From: Phosphoribacter sp037046615
GTDB taxonomy: Bacteria > Actinomycetota > Actinomycetes > Actinomycetales > Dermatophilaceae
Direction of reading: 5' to 3'
DNA length: 64,000 nt
NCBI GenBank assembly: GCA_037046615.1
Contig: JBAOHD010000002.1
Location: 1 to 64,000 of the forward strand
Shown piece by piece: positions 1-10,227 of this stretch. The notes below the pieces were generated by a model. It was not told where the DNA came from. It searched no databases and worked only from the letters and a program-made list of their open reading frames with translations. A program made the position numbers and the translations under genes. Each line of letters begins with the position of its first letter. Positions within the stretch are counted from its first letter, which is position 1.

Positions 1-81
1 ATCCCAGGGGGCCATCACCGCAGCGACATCGCTCTGGCCGCATCGCGCGGCGAGATCACAGTGGAGGGGAGGACGGGATGA
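1..81 (+). CDS. purD: Phosphoribosylamine-glycine ligase, C-terminal end (partial)
   Basis: The open frame enters from the left edge and stops at TGA 79-81, overlapping the purC start as ATGA. The 26 visible residues contain GGHHRSDIALAA, which resembles the G-x-x-x-R-x-DI-x-x-A ending of PurD proteins (GAR synthetase, second committed step of purine synthesis). The position directly before purC fits a purD-purC operon. Only the tail is visible, so the identity is a motif-and-context inference. A purB tail is the main alternative but fits the residues less well. Confidence 0.65.
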   Translation: MPGGHHRSDIALAASRGEITVEGRTG

Positions 82-992
82 CCACGCCGCTGGCACTTCC
101 CGGCTATGTCCACGTCTATTCGGGAAAGGTGCGTGATCTTTACGCGCCGATCGACCCCGCGACCGGGCAGGGACGCACCGACCAGGTGCTGCTCGTCGCG
201 TCCGACCGGATCTCGGCCTACGACTACGTCCTCGACACGCCCATCCCGGACAAGGGCAAGGTCTTGACCCAGCTGTCGCTGTGGTGGTTCGACCGGCTCG
301 ACGGGGTCGAAAACCACGTCATCGACGCCGATGTGCCGGCCGAGGTCGCCGGGCGGGCTGTGCTCGTCAAACGTCTCGAGATGATCCCGGTCGAGTGCAT
401 CGCCCGCGCCTACCTCACCGGCGGTGGACTGGCCGAATATCGCAGCACCGGCGCGGTCTCCGGCGTGCCGCTGCCGGCAGGTCTCGAGGACGGCTCGAAG
501 CTCCCCACCTCGATTTTCACACCGACGACGAAGGCCGCGATCGGTGAGCACGACGAGCCGATGTCGATCGAGCAGGTGCAGGCTCTCGTCGGCTCGCAGA
601 TCGCCGCCCGGATCGACGTCCTGACGCGACGGATCCTGGCACGAGGCAACGAGATTGCCTCCAAGAAGGGCATCCTCATCGCCGATACGAAGGTCGAGTT
701 CGGCATCGACCGCACCCGGGAGGACCACACCGGCGGGCCGCTCGTCGTCCTGGCCGACGAGGTGCTGACGCCGGACTCGTCGCGCTTCTGGGCTGCCGAC
801 GAGTGGTCGCCCGGGCGGGCGCAGCCCTCGTTCGACAAGCAATTCGTCCGGGACTGGCTGACCTCACCGGCCTCCGGCTGGTCGCGTGACTCGGGCGAGG
901 CGCCCCCGGCGCTGCCCGACGAGATCGTTGATCAGACGCGCGCGCGCTACATCGAGGCATTCGAGCGGATCACCGGCCGCGGCATCGCCTGA
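78..992 (+). CDS. purC: SAICAR synthetase
   Basis: Phosphoribosylaminoimidazole-succinocarboxamide synthase, a cytosolic enzyme that condenses CAIR with aspartate using ATP. The 304-residue length is usual for the family. Visible motifs are the N-terminal SGKVRDLY (ATP-binding region), SDRISAYDY, the PVECIARAYLTGG segment and IADTKVEFG near residue 205. The ATG at 78 is preceded by a GGAGGGGAGGA purine-rich ribosome site and overlaps the upstream purD stop by 4 bp, so translation is probably coupled. No disruption is seen. Confidence 0.97.
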   Translation: MTTPLALPGYVHVYSGKVRDLYAPIDPATGQGRTDQVLLVASDRISAYDYVLDTPIPDKGKVLTQLSLWWFDRLDGVENHVIDADVPAEVAGRAVLVKRLEMIPVECIARAYLTGGGLAEYRSTGAVSGVPLPAGLEDGSKLPTSIFTPTTKAAIGEHDEPMSIEQVQALVGSQIAARIDVLTRRILARGNEIASKKGILIADTKVEFGIDRTREDHTGGPLVVLADEVLTPDSSRFWAADEWSPGRAQPSFDKQFVRDWLTSPASGWSRDSGEAPPALPDEIVDQTRARYIEAFERITGRGIA

Positions 993-1022
993 GGGTTGCG
1001 CGTCGGACCTAAGCTTCCCCGC

Positions 1023-2559
1023 ATGACGACGCCGACGCGCATCACTCACCTCATCGGACACCGCAGCTGGGACGGCACGTCCGAACGACAGGGTGACGTC
1101 TTCGACCCGGCGACGGGCGAGGTGACCGGGCGGGTTGACTTCGCCTCCTCGGCATTGGTGGGGGAAATCGTCGAGAGCGCGGCGGCGGCCGCCGCCGAGT
1201 GGGGTCGCTCGTCGCTCGCCACCCGGGTGCAGGTGCTCTTCCGCTTCCGTGCCCTGCTGGAGGCCAACAAGCAACGCCTCGCCGAGCTCATCACCGCCGA
1301 GCACGGCAAGGTCGTCTCCGACGCACTCGGAGAGGTGACGCGCGGGCTTGAGGTCGTCGAATTCGCATGCGGCATCCCGCATCTGCTCAAGGGCGGGTTC
1401 TCGGAAAACGTCTCGACGAGTGTCGACACTTACTCGATCCTCCAGCCGCTCGGCGTCGTCGGCGTCATCTCGCCTTTCAACTTCCCGGCCATGGTGCCGA
1501 TGTGGTTCGTGCCGATCGCCATCGCCTGCGGCAATGCGGTCGTCATCAAACCCTCGGAAAAGGACCCGTCCGTCGTCAACGCCGTGGCCGAGCTATGGCA
1601 GGAGGCGGGCCTGCCCGACGGCGTTATGAACGTCGTTCACGGTGATAAGGAAGCGGTCGACGCCCTGCTCACGCATCCGTCGGTCAAGGCGATCTCGCTT
1701 TGTCGGATCCACCCCGATCGCGCAATACGTCTACGAGGTCGGGGCCAAACACGGCAAGCGGGTCCAGGCCCTCGGCGGGGCCAAGAACCACATGCTCGTG
1801 CTGCCCGACGCTGACCTCGACCTCGCGGCGGACGCCGCGGTCAACGCCGGTTTTGGGTCGGCCGGTGAGCGCTGCATGGCGATCTCGGTCGTCGTCGCGG
1901 TCGACTCGATCGCCGACGAGCTCGTGGCGCGGATCCGGACGCGGATGGGCCAGCTCACGACCGGCGACGGCCGCACCGGATGTGACATGGGGCCGATCGT
2001 GACGGCCGCAGCCCGCGACCGGATCGAGGACTATGTGCGAGCCGGCCTCGATGCCGGTGCGGAGCTGGTGGTCGACGGTCGCATCACCTGGCGGGACGGC
2101 GCGGCCGAGGGCGGTGGCGAAGGCACCTTCACGGGGGCGGAGGACGGCTTCTTCGTCGGGCCGACGATGTTCGACCGGGTCAGCCCGGACATGTCGATCT
2201 ACACCGACGAGATCTTCGGTCCGGTGCTCTCCGTGGTGCGGGTGGCCTCCTACGACGAGGGGCTCGCGCTCATCAACGCCTCCCCATATGGCAACGGCAC
2301 CGCGATCTTCACCAACGATGGCGGTGCAGCGCGGCGCTTCCAGCACGAGGTCGAGGTCGGCATGGTCGGGATTAACGTGCCGATCCCGGTGCCCATGGCG
2401 TATTTCTCCTTCGGCGGGTGGAAGGCCTCGCTCTTCGGCGACAGCCACGCCCACGGCATCGAGGGCGTCCACTTCTACACCCGCACGAAGGCGGTCACCG
2501 CGCGATGGCTCGACCCGAGCCACGGTGGCCTCAACCTCGGCTTCCCGCAGAACAAGTAG
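1023..2559 (+). CDS. mmsA: Methylmalonate-semialdehyde dehydrogenase (CoA-acylating), one frameshift
   Basis: NAD-dependent aldehyde dehydrogenase of the MmsA type, which converts methylmalonate semialdehyde to propionyl-CoA in valine and inositol catabolism. Visible motifs are SPFNFPAMVPMWF, the ALGGAKNHM segment, and GFGSAGERCMAIS with the catalytic Cys. The frame breaks near 1697: reading ATC-TCG-(C)-TTT-GTC, removal of one C restores the family sequence ISFVGSTPIA. The restored protein is about 511 residues, normal for MmsA. I prefer the ATG at 1023 over the upstream TTG at 996. It lies between purC and purL, with no obvious purine role. The single clean insertion suggests a sequence error rather than decay. 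Confidence 0.88.
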
Positions 2560-2695
2560 CGGCTTGTCCCGACCAGCGGCCGGGTGTGTGGCCGCCGGAC
2601 GCCGCGCAGGGCCCACCGGCCGCGGCGGGTAGGCTCAGAGCCGACCCGGCCGCCTCGGTGCGGCCTGCCGCATCGCGCACCAGGAGTCCCGTCGC

Positions 2696-5600
2696 ATGGG
2701 TTCGTCGCCCGCCCTCGTCCTGACCAGTTTCGAGGGTGGCCTCGCCCTGTCGGACTTCCGCGCTCGGGCGCTCCTCCCGCGGGTGCAGGGGGTCGCGCCG
2801 CAGGTCACGGCGGTCACCGCGCGCTTCGTCCATTGGGTGGCCTCCACTGCCCCGCTTGACGACGCTGCCACCGACACCGTCGCGCGCATGCTCGACTACG
2901 GCCCCCGCCTCGAGGGGTATGCCGTGTCGGCGGCCCCCAGCCCTCGCCTCGTGGTCGTCGGCCCTCGGGTTGGGACGGTCTCGCCGTGGTCGTCCAAGGC
3001 GACCGACATCGCGCACAATTGCGGGGTCGACATTCGTCGCGTGGAGCGCGTCACCGAATATCTCCTCGACGTCCCCGCCGACGCCCCCCTCACCCCGGCG
3101 CAGTGGGCCGCCTGCGCCGAGCTGCTCCACGACCGGATGACCGAGAGCGTCTTCGCCTCGATCGAGTCGTCGGCCGCCCTGTTCGACGAGCGCGAGGCCG
3201 ATGCGATGGAGCATGTCGACGTCCTCGGCGGCGGGCGCGGGGCGCTGGAAGCTGCTGACGCGGCATACGGGCTCGCTCTCTCTGACGACGAAATCGACTA
3301 TCTCGCAGCAGCTTTCACGTCGATGGGTCGCAACCCCACGGATGTCGAGCTGATGATGTTTGCCCAGGCCAACTCTGAGCATTGCCGGCACAAGATCTTC
3401 AACGCGACGTTCATCGTCGACGGCGCGCCGCAGTCGATGTCGTTGTTCGGGATGATCCGGCACACCGAGGCGACGCACCCGGGTCGCACCGTCGTCGCCT
3501 ACTCCGACAACGCGTCGGTCATGGCAGGTGGGCCGACCGAGCGCTGGCTGCCGACCGGGGTCAGCGGCGAGGGCGACGAGGCGCGGTATGCCGCCCGGCC
3601 CGGTGACGTCCACGTCCTCATGAAGGTCGAGACCCACAACCACCCGACGGCGATCTCGCCCTTCCCCGGAGCAGCCACGGGCGCCGGCGGTGAGATCCGC
3701 GACGAGGGAGCCACCGGTCGCGGGTCACGGCCCAAGGCTGGGCTCACCGGCTTCTCGGTGTCCAACCTCGAGCTTCCGGGGACGAGCGAGCCATGGGAGG
3801 CCACGGCATACGGCCGACCGGAGCATCTCGCGACCCCGCTGGAGATCATGCTCGACGGGCCGATCGGGGCTGCGGCCTTCAACAACGAGTTCGGCCGGCC
3901 CGGGCTCGGCGGCTACTTCCGGGTCTACGAGCAGACCGTCGCCGGCGTGCGGCGGGGCTACCACAAGCCGATCATGGCCGCGGGCGGGCTCGGCACGATC
4001 GACGCCGACCAGACCCACAAGGTGGCCTTCCCCGCAGGCACCTTGCTCGTGCAACTCGGCGGGCCCGGCATGCGGATCGGCATGGGCGGCGGGGCCGCGT
4101 CGTCGATGGCAGCCGGGGTCAACGCCGCCTCGCTCGACTTCGACTCGGTGCAGCGCGGCAACCCCGAGATCGAGCGGCGCGCCCAAGAGGTCATCAACCA
4201 CTGCTGGTCCCAGGGCGCTGACAACCCGATCCTCGCGATCCACGACGTCGGTGCCGGCGGGCTGTCCAACGCCTTCCCCGAGCTCGTCGACGGAGCCGAT
4301 CTGGGGGCAGTCTTCGACCTGCGCAGGGTGCCGCTGGAAGAAACTGGCTTGGCGCCCAAAGAAATCTGGTCCAACGAGAGCCAGGAACGCTACGTCCTCG
4401 CGATCGCGCCCGAGTCGTTGGAGCGTTTCGGTGCGCTCGCCGACCGCGAGCGCTGCCCGTATGCCGTCGTCGGCGTCGCGACCGGTGAGCCGATCCTGGT
4501 GCTCGAGGACGGACCGGGCGGCGAGCGGGCGATCGACATGCCGATGGAGGTGTTGCTCGGCAAGCCGCCGAAGATGGTCCGTGACGTGGCCCGGGTGCCC
4601 CGCGATAGCGGGTCGGCTGATGCGGTCGTCGCGGGGACGTTAGAAGCGTTGTGCGACACGGCATACACGGTCCTGCGCCACCCGACCGTCGCGAGCAAGC
4701 GCTTCTTGGTCACGATCGGCGACCGCACGGTGGGAGGGCTCGTGCACCGCGACCAGATGGTGGGTCCCTGGCAGGTGCCGGTGGCCGATGTGGCGGTGAC
4801 GCTCGCGGCATACACGGGGTATGCCGGTGAGGCGATGGCGATGGGCGAGCGGGCGCCCCTCGCGGCGGTCGACGCACCCGCGTCGGGCCGGATGGCAGTC
4901 GGTGAGGCGCTGACCAACCTGCTCTCGGCACCGATCACCCTCGACCGAGTCAAGCTGTCGTGCAACTGGATAGCCGCGTGCGGCGAGCCCGGTGAAGACG
5001 CTGCGCTCTTCGACACCGTGCGAGCGGTGGCGATTGGACCTGTGCCCGGCGCTAGGCGTCGGCGTGCCCGTGGGCAAGGACTCGCTGTCGATGCGCACGA
5101 AGTGGACCGGCGCCGACGGCGCCGCGCGGCAGGTGACTTCGCCGGTGAGCCTGGTGGTGTCGGCCTTCGCGACCGTCGAGGACGTGCGCTCGACCCTCAC
5201 CCCCGTGCTTGCCAGCCCCGCGACGGGGTATGCCGGGCAGACCGTCATTCTCCTCGTCGACCTTGGGCGGGGCCGGGCGAGGATCGGTGGCTCGATCCTC
5301 GCGCAGGTCGTCGGTGGGGACGAGGCGTTCGGCGGCGACGTGCCGGATCTCGACGATCCCGAGCTGCTCGTCGGACTCGTCGGTGCGGTCAACGAACTTC
5401 GTGCCGCTGGTGCGCTGTTGGCCTACCACGACCGATCTGACGGAGGTTTGTGGGCGGCGGCGTGCGAGCTGGCGTTTGCCGGCAACACGGGATTGTCGAT
5501 CGACGTCAGCTCTCTCGTGTCTGCTGGTGGGCTTGATGAAAAGGGCGCTGTGCGAGCGCTTTTCGCCGAAGAGCTCGGTGTCGTCCTGCAGATCCCCGCG

Positions 5601-6680
5601 ACCGAGGTGACGCGTGCGATGGCGACGTTCGCGGCATACGGTCTGGGGGAGTGCACCCACGTGGTCGGTGCCCCGACCGTGCTCCGTGAGGTTGCCGTGA
5701 CCTGCGGCGACCGCACCCTGCTCAGCGAGCCCCTCCGCGAGCTCGCGCAGGCGTGGGATGAGGTGAGCTGGCGGATCGCTGCGCTGCGGGACAACCCCGA
5801 TTGCGCCGACGAAGAACACGCGAGCGTCGGCCGCGACCTGGCCGAGGACCCTGGGCTGCACGTCGACCTCACGTTCGACCCGGCCGACGACCCGCGGGCG
5901 CCGGCGCTGCTGCGGACGCGGCCGAAGGTCGCCATCCTGCGCGAGCAGGGGGTCAACAGCCACGTCGAGACCAGCTTTGCCTTCGACCGCGCGGGTTTCG
6001 ACACCTTTGACGTGCACATGACCGACCTGCAGACCGGGCGGGCCCGACTCGACGATGTCGTGGGATTCGTGGCGTGCGGCGGCTTTTCCTACGGTGACAC
6101 GCTCGGTGCCGGCGAGGGGTGGGCGCGGTCGGTGCTGTTCAACGAGCGACTGCGGGACGACTTCCACGCGTTCTTCCACCGCGGGGACACCTTCGCCCTC
6201 GGCATCTGCAACGGCTGCCAGATGCTCGCCGCGCTCGCTGACCACATCCCTGGAGCGCAGGACTGGCCCCGGTTCACCCGCAACCGGAGCGAGCAGTTCG
6301 AAGCGCGCCTGTCGCTCGTCGAGGTCCTCGACAGCCCGTCGATCTTCCTGTCGGGGATGGCGGGCAGCCGGATCCCGATCGCCGTGTCGCACGGTGAGGG
6401 CTTGGCCGACTTCTCGCAGCGAGGGTCGGAGGCGGCGGTGGTGCGCGCCATGCGGTTCGTCGACAACTCCGGCGGCGTCGCCACGGCATACCCGGCAAAC
6501 CCCAACGGCAGCCCCGACGGGCTCACCGCGGTGACCACGGCTGACGGTCGGTTCACCGCGCTCATGCCGCACCCCGAGCGTGTCGTGCGTCACGTCCAGA
6601 TGTCTTGGGCGCCAGCCGGATCCGGTGAGTTCAGCCCGTGGCTGCGGATGTTCCGCAACGCGCGTGCCTGGGTGGGCTGA
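2696..6680 (+). CDS. purL: Phosphoribosylformylglycinamidine synthase, long single-chain form, one frameshift
   Basis: FGAM synthase of the large type: one chain with an N-terminal PurS-like domain, two AIRS-like halves and a C-terminal glutaminase, about 1327 residues after repair. It parallels E. coli PurL along its length: SPWSSKATDIAHNCG, FAQANSEHCRHKIFN, KVETHNHPTAISP, IHDVGAGGLSNA, and LGICNGCQMLA with the glutaminase Cys. The frame breaks near 5034, where GCGATTGGACCT should read GCGATGGACCT; one extra T ends the first frame. Most actinobacteria have separate purS, purQ and purL, and neither purS nor purQ is present here. The start at ATG 2696 follows CACCAGGAGTC. Confidence 0.95.
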
Positions 6681-6739
6681 GGGCCCGACCGAGGTATCTC
6701 ACGCCTGGCTGTGGATGACGCCGGGGGCTCTGCTGTGGT

Positions 6740-7684
6740 GTGCGTGAGGATTCCGGCATGCCCACCCCGCTCCGGCCCCTGCCGGACGCCATCGCCGCTG
6801 CACCTTTCAGCGTGCAACGGGCTGTCGCGTTGGGGGTCACTTCTCGTCGGACACGGCATCCGTCGCTGGCGCGGCCGGCATACGGGCTGAGGACTCCCTG
6901 GGATCCGAGGACACTCGCCGAGGCCACCTCCGCGCTGGCGTTGGTGCTCCCGGATCCCTGGGCGTGGAGTCACGAGACGGCGGCGGAACTTCTCGGACTG
7001 CCGCTGCCCCAGCGCTGGATCCCGGGGAGGCCCCTGGCGGTAATGCGGCCCATCGCGGCCGGCCCGGTCCGACGACGAGGAATCCGCGGGCACACGGGGC
7101 TCGACCAACGGGGGGCAGTCACCGTGAGGGGGATGCCGGTCGTCTCGCCGCCTGCCACCTGGTGCGACCTCGCTGGTCTTCTGCCACTCGATGACCTCGT
7201 CATCATGGGGGACGTCGTGGTGATGCGAGGCGATAGTCCCGACGACGTGCGCATGGGGACGACCTCCCTCGTCCGACTTGAGGCAGAGGTGATGCGTCGA
7301 GCCGGGACCAAGGGGGTCGCTCAGGCACGTGCGGCATTCGCGTGGGTCAGGGTGGGGAGTAGGTCGCCGATGGAGACCCGGGCGCGCCTGTGCTTCATCC
7401 GCGCGGGGATCCCGGAGCCGGAACTCAACGGCGACATCCACGATGACGGGCGGTGGGTGGCGACGGGAGATTTCCTGTGGCGATCCGCTCGCGTCATCGT
7501 GGAATACCAAGGCGACCAGCACCGCACCGACCGTCGTCAGTGGCGGTCCGACCTGCAGCGCCTCGCGATTCTTCAAGACCTCGGCTGGCGCGTCATCCTC
7601 ATGACTGGAGCCGACCTCGCCACCGCGACCGCCCGCGATGCCTTCACGACCCGTCTTGCTCGGGCTTTGGAGGGCATGACATGA
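6740..7684 (+). CDS. Hypothetical protein with C-terminal Vsr/DUF559-like endonuclease-fold domain
   Basis: 314 residues from GTG 6740 (an ATG at 6758 is also possible). The N-terminal region, with a helix-rich segment and a TSRRTRHPSLARPAYGL stretch, resembles the AbiEi-type antitoxin/transcriptional-regulator proteins common in actinobacteria. The last 90 residues carry VEYQGDQHRTDRRQW and a DLGWRVI segment, matching the DUF559/very-short-patch-repair endonuclease fold, in which a Glu/Asp/Gln set binds metal. Proteins of this architecture are very common in actinobacteria with unknown function. No partner toxin is adjacent. It faces the following gene tail-to-tail across a strong hairpin. 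Confidence 0.75.
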   Translation: MREDSGMPTPLRPLPDAIAAAPFSVQRAVALGVTSRRTRHPSLARPAYGLRTPWDPRTLAEATSALALVLPDPWAWSHETAAELLGLPLPQRWIPGRPLAVMRPIAAGPVRRRGIRGHTGLDQRGAVTVRGMPVVSPPATWCDLAGLLPLDDLVIMGDVVVMRGDSPDDVRMGTTSLVRLEAEVMRRAGTKGVAQARAAFAWVRVGSRSPMETRARLCFIRAGIPEPELNGDIHDDGRWVATGDFLWRSARVIVEYQGDQHRTDRRQWRSDLQRLAILQDLGWRVILMTGADLATATARDAFTTRLARALEGMT

Positions 7685-7740
7685 CAAGAAGTGACGCTTC
7701 AGGTGCAGAAAACGGGGCTGAAGCGTCACTTGTTGTCATG
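7680..7740. terminator. Long hairpin between convergent genes, probable bidirectional terminator
   Basis: Arms 7680-7702 and 7718-7740 are 23 nt each with one mismatch (reading GTGACGCTTCAG on the left and CTGAAGCGTCAC on the right) and a 15-nt loop. The left arm begins within the stop codon of the + strand gene. The minus-strand gene ends 38 bp beyond the right arm. No U-tract follows on either side, as is usual for actinobacterial terminators. Confidence 0.7.
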
Positions 7741-7777
7741 TTGGGGCCACGGGGGCCACGGGGCTGCCAGGAGGCGC

Positions 7778-8731
7778 TCAGCGAACCCGCCAGGACCCGG
7801 CTGGAGGCGGTTCGGGCGAAGGGACAGCGTCCGCATCGGTCCACGGCATCGCCCCTCCGAGCCAGCGGCGCACCTGCGCTCCAGCGCGTATGCCGGTGGG
7901 CAGGCTCGCGCTCGCGACCGGACGCCGCAGCCGCTCGCCGATCGTCACGCCACGCCCGACCCTGCGGTCATCGCCGAGCACCGATCCATTGCCGGGCGAT
8001 CGAGACCGGCTTTGAGTCACCGTCGGCGTCCCCCCGTCCGAGGTGCCCGCGCCCGCGCGACGAGCGGCCACGACGACATTGCCGAACCTCCGCCCCTTGA
8101 GCACTTCGTGGCTTGCCACGAGTGCCACCTCACCCATCCCCGCGGCCAGGATTCCCGCGACGACCCGAGCGGTATGCCGCAGCCCGGGTTCGTCTGCGAG
8201 GTTGGCGGCGAGGAGGCCGCTGGGGGTGAGCACCCGGCATACCTGCTCGAAGAACTCGACCGACACGAGATCCGCGGGGACCCGCCCGGCTGCGTATGCG
8301 TCGAGCACCACGACGTCGGCGCTCGCATCCCGCAGCGCCGCGACACCGTCCCGCCCGCTCACCGGACGGACCCGGATCCGATGGTCCCGCGGCAGGGGCA
8401 GCTCCGCGCGCACCGCCTCGGTCAGCGCCGCATCGGGCTCGAGGACGATCTGCGGCGATCCCGGCCGGGTGGCCTGCACCCACCGGGCCAGCGTCATCCC
8501 CGCCCCGCCGATGTGGGTGACCCGCAGCGGCCCGGGAGCGACACCGGGGGCAGCAGCGTCGATCGCGAGCGCCAGGTGGGCGACGTAATCGAACGCCAGC
8601 CACTGTGGGTCGGCCAGGCAGACGTGCGACTGCGGGTGGCCGTCGCGCACGACGGTGACTCCGCCGCGATCGTCGGGCTCGAAGCGCAGCTCACCCCCAG
8701 CGGCTGCGTCGGCTAGCGTGGCGTGGCCCAC
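7778..8731 (-). CDS. Spermidine synthase-like / class I methyltransferase-fold protein
   Basis: About 317 residues from GTG 8731, chosen because it begins just inside the end of the upstream gene. The Rossmann core is visible: LRVTHIGGAGMTLARW (motif I), IVLEPDA (motif II with acidic residue), and DVVVLDAYAAGRVPADL (motif IV). This matches the fused MFS/spermidine-synthase-like proteins of actinobacteria, which lack the polyamine-specific residues and are of uncertain substrate. The C-terminal 80 residues are low in order. It overlaps the DUF3592 gene by 19 bp, suggesting an operon with it and the alcohol dehydrogenase. Confidence 0.78.
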   Translation of the reverse strand: MGHATLADAAAGGELRFEPDDRGGVTVVRDGHPQSHVCLADPQWLAFDYVAHLALAIDAAAPGVAPGPLRVTHIGGAGMTLARWVQATRPGSPQIVLEPDAALTEAVRAELPLPRDHRIRVRPVSGRDGVAALRDASADVVVLDAYAAGRVPADLVSVEFFEQVCRVLTPSGLLAANLADEPGLRHTARVVAGILAAGMGEVALVASHEVLKGRRFGNVVVAARRAGAGTSDGGTPTVTQSRSRSPGNGSVLGDDRRVGRGVTIGERLRRPVASASLPTGIRAGAQVRRWLGGAMPWTDADAVPSPEPPPAGSWRVR

Positions 8732-9132
8732 GCGAGCAAGGCCGACCCGATGAAGGTCAGCACCGCGACGACGATGATGAACCATCCGACGACGAGGTAA
8801 GCCTGCGCCCGCCCCGCATGAGTGTCGAGCATCGCCTCGGCGGGATTGGCCGGGTTGACCCGGATCCCCACGGTCTGCCCCGGCTCCCAGAGGTCGCCGC
8901 GAGACTTGCTCGGAATGGTGTGCTCGGAGCCGTCGGGAGCGGCATACCGGATGTGGGGGTTGCGCACGAGGAGGCCGTCAGTGTCGCCGTGCCGGTCGAC
9001 GATGACGCCCTGCGCGGCCACCCATTCGTGAGCCGACCGGGTGCGGCGCCGGCCGATCATCACCATCCAGACACCCATGACCAGCCACGCGAGCCCGATC
9101 AGGGCGCCGGCGATCTCTCCGGCCGCGTTCAC
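8713..9132 (-). CDS. DUF3592 domain membrane protein
   Basis: 139 residues with a transmembrane helix at each end (ALIGLAWLVMGVWMVMI near residue 15 and YLVVGWFIIVVAVLTFIG near residue 115). Between them is a small beta-rich domain containing IRYAAPDGSEHT, as in DUF3592 proteins. The function is unknown. The start codon overlaps the stop of the upstream dehydrogenase gene by 4 bp (ATGA), and its own end overlaps the following gene, so the three minus-strand genes look co-transcribed. Confidence 0.85.
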   Translation of the reverse strand: MNAAGEIAGALIGLAWLVMGVWMVMIGRRRTRSAHEWVAAQGVIVDRHGDTDGLLVRNPHIRYAAPDGSEHTIPSKSRGDLWEPGQTVGIRVNPANPAEAMLDTHAGRAQAYLVVGWFIIVVAVLTFIGSALLAWATPR

Positions 9133-10175
9133 GGCAGCACCATGGCCTTGATCGCGCGACGCTCGTGCATCGCGGCATACGCCTCGGGGATTTGCGCGAG
9201 CGGCACGGTGAGGTCAAAAACCCGACCGGGGTGGATCTCCCCGGCGAGGACGAGGTCGCGCAGGGCCGGGAGGTATTGCCGCACCGAGGCGACACCGCCG
9301 CCCAACTGCAGGTTGCGGCCGAACATCGTCTGCATCGGCAGCTCGATCCCGTGCGGCACCCCGACATAGCCGATCCGGCCACCCGGGCGGCAGATCTCGA
9401 TGGCCGTCTGCATCGAGTCATCCGTGCCCACGCACTCAAGTGCAGCATCGACCCCGAGACCGTCGGTGATCTCCTTCACCCGCGCAACGCCCGCCTCACC
9501 ACGCTCGGCGACGATGTGGGTCGCGCCGAACTCGGTCGCCAGCGCCTGACGCGGTTCGTGCCGGGACATGGCAATGATCGTCGTGGCTCCCATGAGCCGC
9601 GCCGCGATGATCGCGCAGAGCCCCACGGCGCCATCACCCACGACCGCGACGGTGTCGCCCGCCGCGACCTGCGCCCCACGCGCGCAATGCCATCCCGTGC
9701 CCATGACGTCCGACAGCGTCAGCAGGTCGGGCACGAGCGAGTCGTCGGGCACCGACGGGGTCGCGACGAGGGTGCCGTCAGCGAGCGGCACGCGCACCCA
9801 TTCGCCCTGACCGGCATCGACGGGGAGCTTGTCGCGGTCGGGAACGCCCCACCAGCCACCGTTTTCGCACGAGGTGTTGACGCCGGCGCGGCATACGCGG
9901 CAGGTGTTGTCACCCCACGAGAAGGGTGCGATGACGAACTCACCCGGCCGCACCGTCGCGACCTCGTCCCCCACCGCCTCGACGATGCCCACGAACTCGT
10001 GGCCGATCCGCGCGCCCGGCCCGATGTCGTTGATTCCGCGGTAGGGCCACAGGTCCGAGCCGCACACGCACGCGGCCGTCACCCGCACGAGGGCGTCGGT
10101 CGGCGTGAGGATTGTGGGGTCGGGGACCTCGGAGACGCGGATGTCGAAGGCTCCGTGGATCGTCGTTGCACGCAT
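9129..10175 (-). CDS. Zinc-dependent alcohol dehydrogenase (MDR family)
   Basis: 348 residues from the ATG at 10175 (MRATTIHGAFDIRV), which fits the family better than the longer frame. Zinc ligands are visible in ACVCGSDLWPYRG and GHEFVG. The TCRVCRAGVNTSC stretch is the structural-zinc lobe, and VVGDGAVGLCAI is the NAD(P)-binding glycine-rich loop. The closest recognisable group is the IMP/threonine-type or glutathione-independent MDR dehydrogenases; the substrate is not predictable. It is first in a three-gene minus-strand operon and diverges from the 10219 gene. Confidence 0.85.
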   Translation of the reverse strand: MRATTIHGAFDIRVSEVPDPTILTPTDALVRVTAACVCGSDLWPYRGINDIGPGARIGHEFVGIVEAVGDEVATVRPGEFVIAPFSWGDNTCRVCRAGVNTSCENGGWWGVPDRDKLPVDAGQGEWVRVPLADGTLVATPSVPDDSLVPDLLTLSDVMGTGWHCARGAQVAAGDTVAVVGDGAVGLCAIIAARLMGATTIIAMSRHEPRQALATEFGATHIVAERGEAGVARVKEITDGLGVDAALECVGTDDSMQTAIEICRPGGRIGYVGVPHGIELPMQTMFGRNLQLGGGVASVRQYLPALRDLVLAGEIHPGRVFDLTVPLAQIPEAYAAMHERRAIKAMVLP

Positions 10176-10200
10176 AGGTCCAGTCTCTCGCGTCCGGCCG

Positions 10201-10227
10201 GGGTGGCACCATGAGGGGGTGCCACCC
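10201..10227. promoter_or_regulatory. Perfect 10-bp hairpin around the start of the 10219 gene
   Basis: Arms GGGTGGCACC (10201-10210) and GGTGCCACCC (10218-10227) are perfect complements with a 7-nt loop. The GTG start codon at 10219 lies inside the 3' arm. If transcribed, the hairpin would bury the initiation region. If transcription starts at the G near the start codon, the message would be leaderless and the hairpin irrelevant. Confidence 0.45.

Noticed and set aside
5052..6593. 513-residue open frame on the minus strand
   Set aside because: It lies entirely antisense to the glutaminase half of purL, shows no family motifs and is a product of high GC codon usage.
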